Shown piece after piece: positions 1 to 8,748 of a stretch of 64,000 nucleotides of DNA (within the stretch, counting starts at the first letter, position 1; every line of letters starts with the position of its first letter). A program made the translations under genes and the position numbers. The DNA comes from Sphingomonas phyllosphaerae 5.2 (GTDB lineage Bacteria > Pseudomonadota > Alphaproteobacteria > Sphingomonadales > Sphingomonadaceae), in contig NZ_ATTI01000001.1 in the NCBI RefSeq assembly GCF_000419605.1, forward strand, positions 3,010,501-3,074,500, written 5' to 3'. The notes under the pieces were generated by a model. The model had not been told where the DNA came from and searched no databases. It worked only from the letters and a program-made list of their open reading frames with translations.

Positions 1-2
1 AT

Positions 3-623
3 CGCGATCCGTCGTCGGACACCGGCGCCTGCGCCGGCAAGGTCGGCAAGGGCTTGGTCACGCAGGGTGTCGAGATCGAAGTCGGCATGTATCCCACGCC
101 GGACGTGACCGTGAACATCGGCTACACGCTGGCCGACGCGAAATATGCGCGCAATCTGGTCGGCAGCAAGGCGGGCGAGCCGTTGAACAGCGCGTTGTTC
201 CTGCTGCCCGGCGCGCAAATGTCCAACGCACCGCGCAACACTGTTACCAGTTCGGTGAGCTGGACGCCGGCGATCGGCAGCAGCGGGTTAAGTGCGCTGT
301 TCTACGTCGACGGCCGCATGACCAGCGACTACAACACCGGCTCCGATCTGTTCGTCGAGAAGCGGCAGGACGGCTTCTTCCTGATGAACGCACGTGTCGG
401 CCTGCGCGGGGACGAACAACGTTGGGCGATCGAGCTTTGGGCGCAGAACCTGCTCGACACCGATTACCAGCAGGTCGCGTTCAGTGCGCCATTCCAGGGC
501 GCGAATTCGCAGTCGCAGGTGCAGGCGTTCGGTGCGCCGGGCGTCCCGACCGCCAACACGCTGTTCACCTCGTTCATCGCCGAGCCGCGCACCTATGGCC
601 TGACCCTGCGCTCACGGTTCTGA
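3..623 (+). CDS. TonB-dependent receptor, C-terminal part (5' end outside the window)
   Basis: The reading frame is open from the first bases of the window, so this is the last 206 residues of a larger outer-membrane protein. The visible part has the alternating polar/aromatic strands of a beta-barrel, with motifs typical of receptor C-termini (GVEIEVGMYP, NIGYTLADAKYA, WAIELWAQNLLDTDYQQVAF), and it ends in LTLRSRF with the terminal phenylalanine expected for BAM-assembled barrels. Such receptors import siderophores, vitamins or glycans using TonB energy. The substrate cannot be told because plug and TonB box lie outside the window. Confidence 0.88.
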   Translation, partial: RDPSSDTGACAGKVGKGLVTQGVEIEVGMYPTPDVTVNIGYTLADAKYARNLVGSKAGEPLNSALFLLPGAQMSNAPRNTVTSSVSWTPAIGSSGLSALFYVDGRMTSDYNTGSDLFVEKRQDGFFLMNARVGLRGDEQRWAIELWAQNLLDTDYQQVAFSAPFQGANSQSQVQAFGAPGVPTANTLFTSFIAEPRTYGLTLRSRF

Positions 624-630
624 GACCTCT

Positions 631-663
631 GCCGCCGGACGAGGCGATCCTCGCTCCGGCGGC
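631..663. terminator. Hairpin between convergent genes
   Basis: A 9-bp perfect inverted repeat (631-639 GCCGCCGGA against 655-663) with an inner GAGG/CCTC pairing lies between the convergent TonB receptor and the glutathione S-transferase gene. It has no T-run, so it is a terminator by position and shape only. Confidence 0.5.
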
Positions 664-693
664 ACATACCTGATCGCACGTCAGCGGTTCCCG

Positions 694-1341
694 CTACGCG
701 TAGGCGTAAGGTCCCCCCTTTGCGAGCGCGCGCTGGTACGCCGGGCGGGCGTGAATGCGCTCCAGCCAGCCGATCGTGTTGGGATGCCCCTTCGCCAGCC
801 CGGCACGATGCCGCGCCGCCTCCAGCGGAAAGCTCATCATGATGTCTGCGGCCGTGAACGCATCGCCCGCAAACCACGGATGGTCGGTAAGCGACGCCTC
901 GACGTAATCGAGATGTCGGTCGATCATCGGCTGGATCCGCGCCGCGACACGCTTGCCGAGCAGCGGGATGCGCGACACGATCAGCTTGACCAGCAGCGGC
1001 GGCATCAGCGAACCCTCGGCGTAATGCAGCCAGAAGCGGTAGGCGAGCGCATCGTCGCGGCGGGCCGGCGCGCCCAGCTTGCCGTCGGCGCGATCGACCA
1101 GATATTCGACGATCGCGCCCGTTTCCGCGACCACCCGCGGTCCGCTTGTGCCTGGCGCAGCCATGTCCTCGATCACGGGCGACTTGCCGAGCGGATGGAC
1201 GCGGCGCAGCTCCGGCGGTGCCAGCATCGTCGCCTTGTCGCGTTCGTAGCGCTTCACCTCGTAAGGCAGCCCGAGCTCCTCAAGCAGCCACAGAACCCGC
1301 TGCGACCGCGAATTCTCGAGATGGTGGACGACGATCGTCAT
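694..1341 (-). CDS. Glutathione S-transferase family protein
   Basis: A protein of 215 residues with an N-terminal thioredoxin-fold domain (residues 1-80: MTIVVHHLENSRSQRVLWL, then LGKSPVIED with the cis-proline, then the glutathione-contacting region VVAETGAIVEYL) and an all-helical C-terminal domain with the N-capping stretch FTAADIMMSFPLE. Ser11 or Ser13 may be the glutathione-activating residue. I chose ATG at 1341, which overlaps the stop of the upstream methyltransferase gene as ATGA, over an upstream in-frame start at 1377 that would add 12 residues without homology. The pair is likely translationally coupled. The substrate is unknown. Confidence 0.88.
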   Translation of the reverse strand: MTIVVHHLENSRSQRVLWLLEELGLPYEVKRYERDKATMLAPPELRRVHPLGKSPVIEDMAAPGTSGPRVVAETGAIVEYLVDRADGKLGAPARRDDALAYRFWLHYAEGSLMPPLLVKLIVSRIPLLGKRVAARIQPMIDRHLDYVEASLTDHPWFAGDAFTAADIMMSFPLEAARHRAGLAKGHPNTIGWLERIHARPAYQRALAKGGPYAYA

Positions 1342-2180
1342 GGCACTTCCTTCGGCGCGTAGGCGGTTACGACCCATATCGCAGCGGTGAACGTGACGGC
1401 ACCGTTCCGTATCCGTGTCGCGAACAGATCGCCGAGCCGTGCTTCCAGCTTCGCACGCTCGCCCGTTTCGGCCTCGGCCAGCACGGACGCAGCCGGACCG
1501 ATGCGACGGTAGAAGGCGAGCGCCTCGGCGATCGGGTCCGCCCCCGCCCCCGCCCCGACGACGTAATCGACATCGTGCGGCTGCATGTCGACCGCGCTCC
1601 AGCCGGCCCTCGTCAGGAGATCGGTGACGAACCCGCGATCCGCGAAGGCGAACGGGCCAGGCTCATACCCGCCGTTCGCCGGCCGCACGATGCCCAGCGT
1701 GGCGTCGAGCGCCGCCGCCCAGTCGTTCTCTCCGCGCGCGCGAAAACAGGAAAAGATCAACGTTGCGCCGGCCACGGCGCTGCGACGCAACGTGGAAAAG
1801 CCCGCATGCGGATCGGCGAAGAACATGACGCCATGACGCGATACCAATAGGTCCAGCGGCGCCATCCCGGGCACCACGTCGAGCACATCGCCGGCGACGA
1901 AGCGGACGCGGTTATCGACATCGCGCGCGCGCGCCACGGTAAGCAGGGGCTCCGACAGGTCGATCCCGCTGACCTTCAACCGCGGCCGAGCCGCCGCGAG
2001 CGCCAGCGCGGTGCTCCCGGCCCCGCAGCCGAGATCCACCGCGCTCCCTTGCTCGGGCGCCTGCACAGCAATCGCCGCGTCGAGCACCGCTCCCACCCCG
2101 GCGAGTGCGCGTTCGGTGCGGGCATGCTCCTCCGCCCATGTTCCACCCACACGCCCGCGCCATGCCGCGGCATCGGTCAT
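1338..2180 (-). CDS. Class I SAM-dependent methyltransferase
   Basis: A protein of 280 residues with a Rossmann-type SAM-binding site: motif I AVDLGCGAGSTALAL near residue 47, the acidic residue after strand 2 in SGIDLSEPLL, and VRFVAGDVLD as motif II. The post-motif region SRHGVMFFADPHAGF resembles the UbiE/Methyltransf_25 group. The methyl acceptor cannot be inferred. It is first of a two-gene unit with the glutathione S-transferase (4-nt overlap) and lies 34 bp downstream of recA on the same strand, so recA read-through could reach it. Confidence 0.8.
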   Translation of the reverse strand: MTDAAAWRGRVGGTWAEEHARTERALAGVGAVLDAAIAVQAPEQGSAVDLGCGAGSTALALAAARPRLKVSGIDLSEPLLTVARARDVDNRVRFVAGDVLDVVPGMAPLDLLVSRHGVMFFADPHAGFSTLRRSAVAGATLIFSCFRARGENDWAAALDATLGIVRPANGGYEPGPFAFADRGFVTDLLTRAGWSAVDMQPHDVDYVVGAGAGADPIAEALAFYRRIGPAASVLAEAETGERAKLEARLGDLFATRIRNGAVTFTAAIWVVTAYAPKEVP

Positions 2181-2214
2181 GACGTGCAGCCGCCCGCCAG
2201 CGTCCGACGCGCGA

Positions 2215-3288
<1,074 letters not shown>

Positions 3289-3365
3289 TGCCGTGGAGCC
3301 TTTCGCTAGAGCAACCGCGCGCCGCATTCAACGCGCAGCGCCGTTGTATCCATTTTGTTCTAATA

Positions 3366-3380
3366 GAACAAGTGGCGAAC
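3366..3380 (-). promoter_or_regulatory. LexA (SOS) box upstream of recA
   Basis: Read on the minus strand this is GTTCGCCACTTGTTC, an exact match to the alphaproteobacterial LexA consensus GTTC-N7-GTTC. A further GAAC at 3357-3360 (minus-strand reading) forms a short GTTC-N5-GAAC palindrome with the second half-site. The position before recA and 21 bp past the end of ispE fits a LexA-repressed recA promoter. Confidence 0.8.
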
Positions 3381-3400
3381 TTCACCGGAAAATCAACCAT

Positions 3401-4234
3401 TCAGCCAATCGTGGTCGAACAACACCACCAGCCCGGCGCCGCCGAAGCGATCAGCGAAGCCGCTGAGTCGCGTCCAGCGACGTCTTCGAACAGCGCGAAG
3501 CACGTCGCGCCCGATCCCGACATCCGCGCGAGCACCACGCCGTCGCACCCGGCCAGTCGTGCCAACACGTCCCGGATCACGGGCGCGACCGCTTCGGCCG
3601 GCGGCTGGAGGTCGTTGCGCCCCGCCATTGCGCGCGCCAGCGTCGTACCCGTTTCGGACAGCGCGCCGCGATCGACGCCATCCCAGCGCGCGAACACCGC
3701 CGCCGTCGACACCGCGACGTTTGGATTGACCAGCAACGCCGGCATGTCTCCCAGCCCGTCGATCCGCGTGAGCGCATCGCCGCGTCCGCGCCCGAACGTG
3801 GCCCGGCCGAGCAGGCACGCGGGTACGTCCGCGCCAAGGTCGGCGGCGATCGTCATCAGCCGCGGCGTTTCCACCGGCACGTTGTGGAGCCGCGCCAACG
3901 CGCGCAGCGTCGCGGCTGCATCCGCCGATCCGCCGCCGATCCCGGAGGCGACCGGCAGATGCTTGTCGAGCGTGATCGCGTGGCAGGCATCGGGTGCGAA
4001 CGCCTGGCGAAAGGCGTGTTCGGCACGCATGACGAGGTTGTCGCACGCCGGCCCGACCGCGGCAGCGAACGGCCCGGTCACCGTGAACGACGGCCGCTCG
4101 GCTGCGTCCACCGCCACGCGATCGCCGTCGCGCGCGAAGACGAACAGCGTCTCCAACTCGTGATATCCGTCGTTGCGACGCGCGCGGACGTGCAGCGCGA
4201 GGTTGAGCTTGGCGGGCGCGATCTCGGTCGGCAT
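3401..4234 (-). CDS. ispE: 4-diphosphocytidyl-2-C-methyl-D-erythritol kinase
   Basis: A protein of 277 residues of the GHMP kinase family. It phosphorylates CDP-methylerythritol in the MEP isoprenoid pathway. Visible marks are the N-terminal substrate motif PAKLNLALHVRARRNDGYHE, the glycine/serine-rich ATP loop PVASGIGGGSADAAATLRAL, and the C-terminal GHMP motif MSGSGATCFALF. The ATG at 4234 follows directly on the stop codon of the upstream TPR gene (4235-4237), which suggests coupled translation. The end of the coding region comes within about 20 bp of the recA LexA box. Confidence 0.95.
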   Translation of the reverse strand: MPTEIAPAKLNLALHVRARRNDGYHELETLFVFARDGDRVAVDAAERPSFTVTGPFAAAVGPACDNLVMRAEHAFRQAFAPDACHAITLDKHLPVASGIGGGSADAAATLRALARLHNVPVETPRLMTIAADLGADVPACLLGRATFGRGRGDALTRIDGLGDMPALLVNPNVAVSTAAVFARWDGVDRGALSETGTTLARAMAGRNDLQPPAEAVAPVIRDVLARLAGCDGVVLARMSGSGATCFALFEDVAGRDSAASLIASAAPGWWCCSTTIG

Positions 4235-5935
4235 CTACTTGGACAAACCCCTGGCGATCTTCTCGCCCAAGCGCGCCCGCACGGCCGCCGCGGCGGTTTC
4301 GTGCGCCGCGTTCCAGGCGTAGCGCGCCTCGTAGCGCCGCCCCGCATGCCAATAAAGATCGCCGAGATGCTCGCCGATCTCGGCGTTGAGCGGATCGGCG
4401 AGCGCGGCGCGCTCGACGAGCGGCAATGCACGTTCCGGATGGCCGCGCAGGTAGAGCGCCCACCCGAGCGAGTCGGCGATCGCGGCATCGTCCGGCTTCA
4501 GGCGCGCGGCTTCCTCCAGCATCGCCTGCGCCGCCGCCATCCGCTCGCGATGGAGGATCAGCGCATAACCGAGATAATTGAGCGCCAGCGGCTCGCTCGG
4601 CCCCTTTGCGGCGGCTCGCTCCAACGCCGGGCGTGCTTCGCGCCAGCGCCCCGCCCCGTCGAGCGCGGCGCCATATTGCAGCCAGTCCGCCCAGTCGGCG
4701 CGCGCGCCGGCGCGCGCGATCAGCCGCGCATAGAGCGGCGCCGCGGCGGCGGGCTGGTCGAGCTGCATGTGCAGGTCCGCAAGCCGCTGGAGCGCGCCGG
4801 TGCTCGCATCGGTGTCGGCAGAGAGCTTCGCCAGCGCTGCCAGCGCATCGCCCTCGCGGTCGTTCTCCGCCAGCATCTGCACGCGCCCGGTCGCCGCGAT
4901 GGACGCATAGGCGCTGTCGGCCGGCACCTCGGCCAGCACGTCGAGCCCGGCATCGACCGCCCCATCGCGCGCAAGCACCCCGGCCAGCAACAATCGCGCG
5001 CGGTCGTTGTCGGGATCGGCGCGCAACGCCGCGCGCAGCAGCGTGTACGTCAACGGGCCGGGTTCGCCGGTCGCCAGGTCCGCGGCAACGCGCGTGAACA
5101 GGTGCGAGGCGCCGAACGCCAAAGACGGCTTCACGCCGCGCTTCGGGACAATGCTCAGCGCGGTGTCGCCACCGTCGGAGTCGAGCAACGCCTGTGCCTC
5201 CGCGGTCCTGCCCTGCCCGGTCAGCAGGCGCGCGGCGGCAACGCGCTCGTCGAGGCCGGCGAGGTCGCCGCTGCCCAGCGCCCCGATCGCGGCGACACCT
5301 TCGGGAGTGCGTCCGGTGGCGATCAACAGCAGCGCACGGGTCTCGGCGGCGAAGCGGCGCGCGACCGGCTCGGCGGGTGCCTCCGCCACCGCGGCAAGCG
5401 GATCGCCACCGTTCTCCAGCGCGACCCAGCCACGCAGCGGCGCCGACAGGATGCGCAGCCGGTCGCCATCGAAGCGCGCCAGTGCCGCGGCCGCGGCCGC
5501 ACGGTCGCCATCATGCGCCGCCCTGGCCAGCGCGAGCAGCGCGGTGTCGGAAGGTGCGGCACGCTGCGCCACGAGCGCCGCGGCGGCGCGGTCGGCCAGC
5601 GCCATGTCGCCGGCGCGCACCGCCGCGCGGTACGTACGCAGCGCCACCGGCACGTCGCCGGGATCGTCGGCCAACGCCCGTGCATAATCGCGGGTCGCCA
5701 GGCCTAGCGCTCCGTCGCTCTCCGCGATCCGCGCACGGGCATAGGCCGCGAGGTCGCCGGCCGCGGCGTACGCAGGCGTCGCCAGGCCGAGCAGCCCGGC
5801 GGCGAGCGGAAGCAGGAGGCGGCGAGCAAGCGGAATGGCAGTCTTTCGGTCACGAACGGCGTGCGGGGACGGGTAGTTGGGCGCGCGGGCGAGGTCCAGC
5901 GTGGCGAGGTCCGGTGATGGCACGGGGCGGATCAT
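4235..5935 (-). CDS. Exported tetratricopeptide-repeat protein
   Basis: A protein of 566 residues. A basic and then hydrophobic stretch (RRLLLPLAAGLLGLATPAYAAA, about residues 38-60) looks like a signal peptide behind an unusually long N-terminus, so translation may begin inside. The body is alanine-rich helical repeats; the C-terminal third shows clear TPR units (residues about 440-545: LNYLGYALILHRERMAAA, DSLGWALYLRGHPERALPL, EHLGDLYWHAGRRYEARYAW). TPR proteins of this type act in envelope assembly. Its job is unknown; the fixed link to ispE is one of neighbourhood only. Confidence 0.82.
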   Translation of the reverse strand: MIRPVPSPDLATLDLARAPNYPSPHAVRDRKTAIPLARRLLLPLAAGLLGLATPAYAAAGDLAAYARARIAESDGALGLATRDYARALADDPGDVPVALRTYRAAVRAGDMALADRAAAALVAQRAAPSDTALLALARAAHDGDRAAAAAALARFDGDRLRILSAPLRGWVALENGGDPLAAVAEAPAEPVARRFAAETRALLLIATGRTPEGVAAIGALGSGDLAGLDERVAAARLLTGQGRTAEAQALLDSDGGDTALSIVPKRGVKPSLAFGASHLFTRVAADLATGEPGPLTYTLLRAALRADPDNDRARLLLAGVLARDGAVDAGLDVLAEVPADSAYASIAATGRVQMLAENDREGDALAALAKLSADTDASTGALQRLADLHMQLDQPAAAAPLYARLIARAGARADWADWLQYGAALDGAGRWREARPALERAAAKGPSEPLALNYLGYALILHRERMAAAQAMLEEAARLKPDDAAIADSLGWALYLRGHPERALPLVERAALADPLNAEIGEHLGDLYWHAGRRYEARYAWNAAHETAAAAVRARLGEKIARGLSK

Positions 5936-6224
5936 GCCGCATCAACTCGCGAGCCGGCGGTGGCGTTCATGCGCGATGCGATGAAGATAGGCGACGGAGT
6001 CGGATCGGCGACGGTTGTCGGCCGGGGTGGAGGCGTGCCGGGCCGGCGCACCCTGCGGGGCGGTCGATATCCCGGTTTGCTGCGAGCATTGATCCGTATG
6101 GCTCGCTACGAAGCGACTGCGAGGCCGGTCTCCCACCGTCGAACCGAAGGGAAACCGGACGCCCGGATCACCGCGATGCCGCCCCACCCCTCGAACGCCC
6201 CACCGCCCCCGATCACCTAACACC

Positions 6225-7883
6225 TCACATGTTAGGATAATTCGGTCCGCCGCCGCCTTCGGGCACCACCCAGTTGATGTTCTGGGTCGGGTCCTTGATG
6301 TCGCACGTCTTGCAGTGCACGCAATTCTGCGCGTTGATGACGAACTTCGGCTCACTGACGTCCTCGCCGACGATCTCGTAGACCCCTGCCGGGCAGTAAC
6401 GTTGCGCCGGCTCGTCGTACAACGGCAGGTTGTATTCGACCGGCACCGCCGGGTCCTTCAGCGTCAGGTGGACCGGCTGGTCCTCCTCGTGGTTGGTGTT
6501 CGACAGGAACACCGAGGAGAGCCGGTCGAAGGTCAGCACGCCGTCCGCCTTGGGATAGGCGATCTTCTTGACCAGGTCCTTGCGCCACAAGGTCTCGTGA
6601 TCGGGGTGGTGGCGCATCGTGAACGGCATCTTTAGCCCGAGATATTCCGCCCACATCGTCACGCCGGACAGCCCCGAGCCCAGCAGGTCGCCGAACTTCT
6701 TCACCAGCGGCACGACGTTGCGGACGACCGACAGCTCCTTCTTCACCCAGCTGCGCTCGAAAGCCTCCGGATATGCCACCAGCTCGTCGCTGCCGCGCTG
6801 TGACAGGATGGCGTCGACCGCCGCCTCGGCGGCCATCATCCCGGTCTTCATCGCGGTATGCGTGCCCTTGATCCGCGGCACGTTGAGGAACCCGGCGCTG
6901 TCGCCGATCAAGGCACCGCCGGGGAAAACCAGCTTCGGGATCGACTGCAACCCGCCGTCACTGATCGCGCGCGCGCCGTAGCTGACGCGCTTGCCGCCCT
7001 TCAGCAGCGCGGCGACAGCGGGATGCGTCTTCCACTTCTGCATTTCCTGGAACGGCGAGACATAGGGGTTGGAGTAGTTCAGCCACGTCACGAAGCCGAT
7101 CGACACCTGCCCGCCGGCCTGGTGATAGATCCATCCGCCGCCATTCCCGCCGTGTTCGCTCAGCGGCCAGCCCTGCGTATGGACGACCTTACCCGGCTGA
7201 TGCAGCGCGGGGTCGATGTCCCACAATTCCTTGACGCCAAGCCCGTAGACCTGCGGATCGCAGTCGCGGCGCAGGTCGAAGATCCGCATCAACTCCTTCG
7301 ACAGATGCCCGCGGCATCCCTCGGAGAAAAAGGTGTATTTGGCGTGCAGCTCCAGACCCGGCTGGTAATCGGGCTTGTGCGTGCCGTCGCGCGCGACGCC
7401 CATGTCGCCGGTCGCGACCCCCTTTACGCTGCCGTCGTCGTTGAACAGGATCTCGGCGGCCGCGAAGCCGGGAAAAATCTCGACCCCCAGTTCCTCGGCC
7501 TTGCCCGCCAGCCAGCGGCACAGGTTCGCCAGGCTGCCGGTATACGTGCCCTTGTTATGGAGGAACGGCGGGGTCCAAAGGTGCGGCAAATTGACCTTGC
7601 CCGCCTTGGTGAGCACCCAATGAAGGTTCTCGGTCACCGGCACTTCGGCGAGCGGGCAGCCGGCGTCGCGCCAGTCCGGCAGCAGCTCGTCCAGTGACTG
7701 CGGATCGATCACCGCCCCCGACAGGATGTGCGCCCCGACCTCGGAGCCCTTTTCGAGCACGCACACCGAGATGTCGGCTTCACGTTCGGCCGCCAGCTGC
7801 TTCAGGCGGATCGCCGCCGACAGCCCTGCGGGACCGGCACCGACGATCACCACGTCATAGGGCATGGATTCGCGGTCGCTCAC
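6225..7883 (-). CDS. Electron transfer flavoprotein-ubiquinone oxidoreductase
   Basis: A protein of 552 residues matching the full ETF-QO length. The N-terminal FAD-binding motif VVIVGAGPAGLSAAIRL is followed by ubiquinone and FAD domain signatures (EVGAHILSGAVIDP, AEGCRGHLSKELM-like FFSEGCRGHLSKELM, GDSAGFLNVPRIKGTHTAMK) and a C-terminal ferredoxin-like [4Fe-4S] site (CVHCKTCDIKDPTQNINW). It passes electrons from acyl-CoA and amino-acid dehydrogenases through ETF to ubiquinone at the inner membrane. This fits the acyl-CoA dehydrogenase of the valine cluster near 30 kb. An alternative start MPYDV lies six residues in. Confidence 0.96.
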   Translation of the reverse strand: MSDRESMPYDVVIVGAGPAGLSAAIRLKQLAAEREADISVCVLEKGSEVGAHILSGAVIDPQSLDELLPDWRDAGCPLAEVPVTENLHWVLTKAGKVNLPHLWTPPFLHNKGTYTGSLANLCRWLAGKAEELGVEIFPGFAAAEILFNDDGSVKGVATGDMGVARDGTHKPDYQPGLELHAKYTFFSEGCRGHLSKELMRIFDLRRDCDPQVYGLGVKELWDIDPALHQPGKVVHTQGWPLSEHGGNGGGWIYHQAGGQVSIGFVTWLNYSNPYVSPFQEMQKWKTHPAVAALLKGGKRVSYGARAISDGGLQSIPKLVFPGGALIGDSAGFLNVPRIKGTHTAMKTGMMAAEAAVDAILSQRGSDELVAYPEAFERSWVKKELSVVRNVVPLVKKFGDLLGSGLSGVTMWAEYLGLKMPFTMRHHPDHETLWRKDLVKKIAYPKADGVLTFDRLSSVFLSNTNHEEDQPVHLTLKDPAVPVEYNLPLYDEPAQRYCPAGVYEIVGEDVSEPKFVINAQNCVHCKTCDIKDPTQNINWVVPEGGGGPNYPNM

Positions 7884-7992
7884 TTCGTCATCTCCTGCGC
7901 GGGCGCCGCACCGGGCGCTCGTCGTATCGTCCCAACGTCTGGTCGGCTCGGCGGTGCCAGCAAGTTGACCTTCCCGTCAACCTCGCATCCTA

Positions 7993-8748
7993 ATGGCGCC
8001 GATGGGGGCCGATCAGAAAATAGACTGGGCTGCGCACGCGGCCAGCGCACTCGACTGGTGGCACGATGCCGGCGTCGATGTGACGGTCGGCGACGAAGGT
8101 TTTGCATGGCTGGAGACCGCCGAGCGGTTGGCCGAGGCGCGGCAGGCCGCCCGTACCGCGCCCGAGCCCGCCACTGCTCCCGCGATCCCGCCCGACGCGC
8201 TCCCCGGCGACGCTCCGGCCTTCGCGGCGTGGCGTATCGGCGAGACGGTGCCCGAGGCGCGCTGGGGCGGCGCCGCGATCGCCGCCAGCGGCCCCGCCGG
8301 TGCCGACCTCCTGGTGTTCGTCGACTGCCCGGAGCGCGACGACCGCGAATTGTTGATGGAGGGCGACGTCGGACGCCTGTTCGACCGGATGCTCGCCGCG
8401 ATCGGACGCTCGCGCGCGGATACCGGGCTCGCCTCGGTGTGCGTGCGCCGCCCGACCACCGGCCGCGTGCCGCGCGACACCGAGGCGCGGCTTGGCGAGA
8501 TCGCGCGCCATCACGTCGCACTCGCAGCGCCGCAACGACTGCTGGTGATGGGCGATGCGGCGAGCCGTGCAATCCTGGCGATGAACGTCGCGGACGCGCG
8601 CGGGCGTTTTCATGCGCTTAACCATAAGGATGGCAAGGTGACGCAGGTCGTGGCAAGCCACCACCCGCGGTTCCTGCTGGACCGGCCTGCCGCCAAGGCG
8701 GAGGCATGGAAGGACCTGTTGATGCTGACCGGGGAGGTCGAACAGTGA
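7993..8748 (+). CDS. Uracil-DNA-glycosylase-like protein with degenerate catalytic motifs
   Basis: A protein of 251 residues. The fold signature of the UDG superfamily is visible (GADLLVFVDCPERDDRELL; APQRLLVMGDAASRAIL; VVASHHPRFLLDRPAAKAEAW, the last matching motif B with a substrate-pocket His). The motif A region, normally G-E-x-P-G with catalytic acid in family 4/5 enzymes, reads DCPERDD here, and the iron-sulfur cysteines of family 4 are not seen. It may therefore be a catalytically changed homologue. Start could be 7993 or 8002 (MGADQKIDW). The stop overlaps the GTG of the lytic transglycosylase gene. Confidence 0.7.
   Translation: MAPMGADQKIDWAAHAASALDWWHDAGVDVTVGDEGFAWLETAERLAEARQAARTAPEPATAPAIPPDALPGDAPAFAAWRIGETVPEARWGGAAIAASGPAGADLLVFVDCPERDDRELLMEGDVGRLFDRMLAAIGRSRADTGLASVCVRRPTTGRVPRDTEARLGEIARHHVALAAPQRLLVMGDAASRAILAMNVADARGRFHALNHKDGKVTQVVASHHPRFLLDRPAAKAEAWKDLLMLTGEVEQ

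Noticed and set aside
3884..5707. Open frame of 607 codons antisense to ispE and the TPR gene
   Set aside because: It has shadow composition, crosses two real genes and has no ribosome site.
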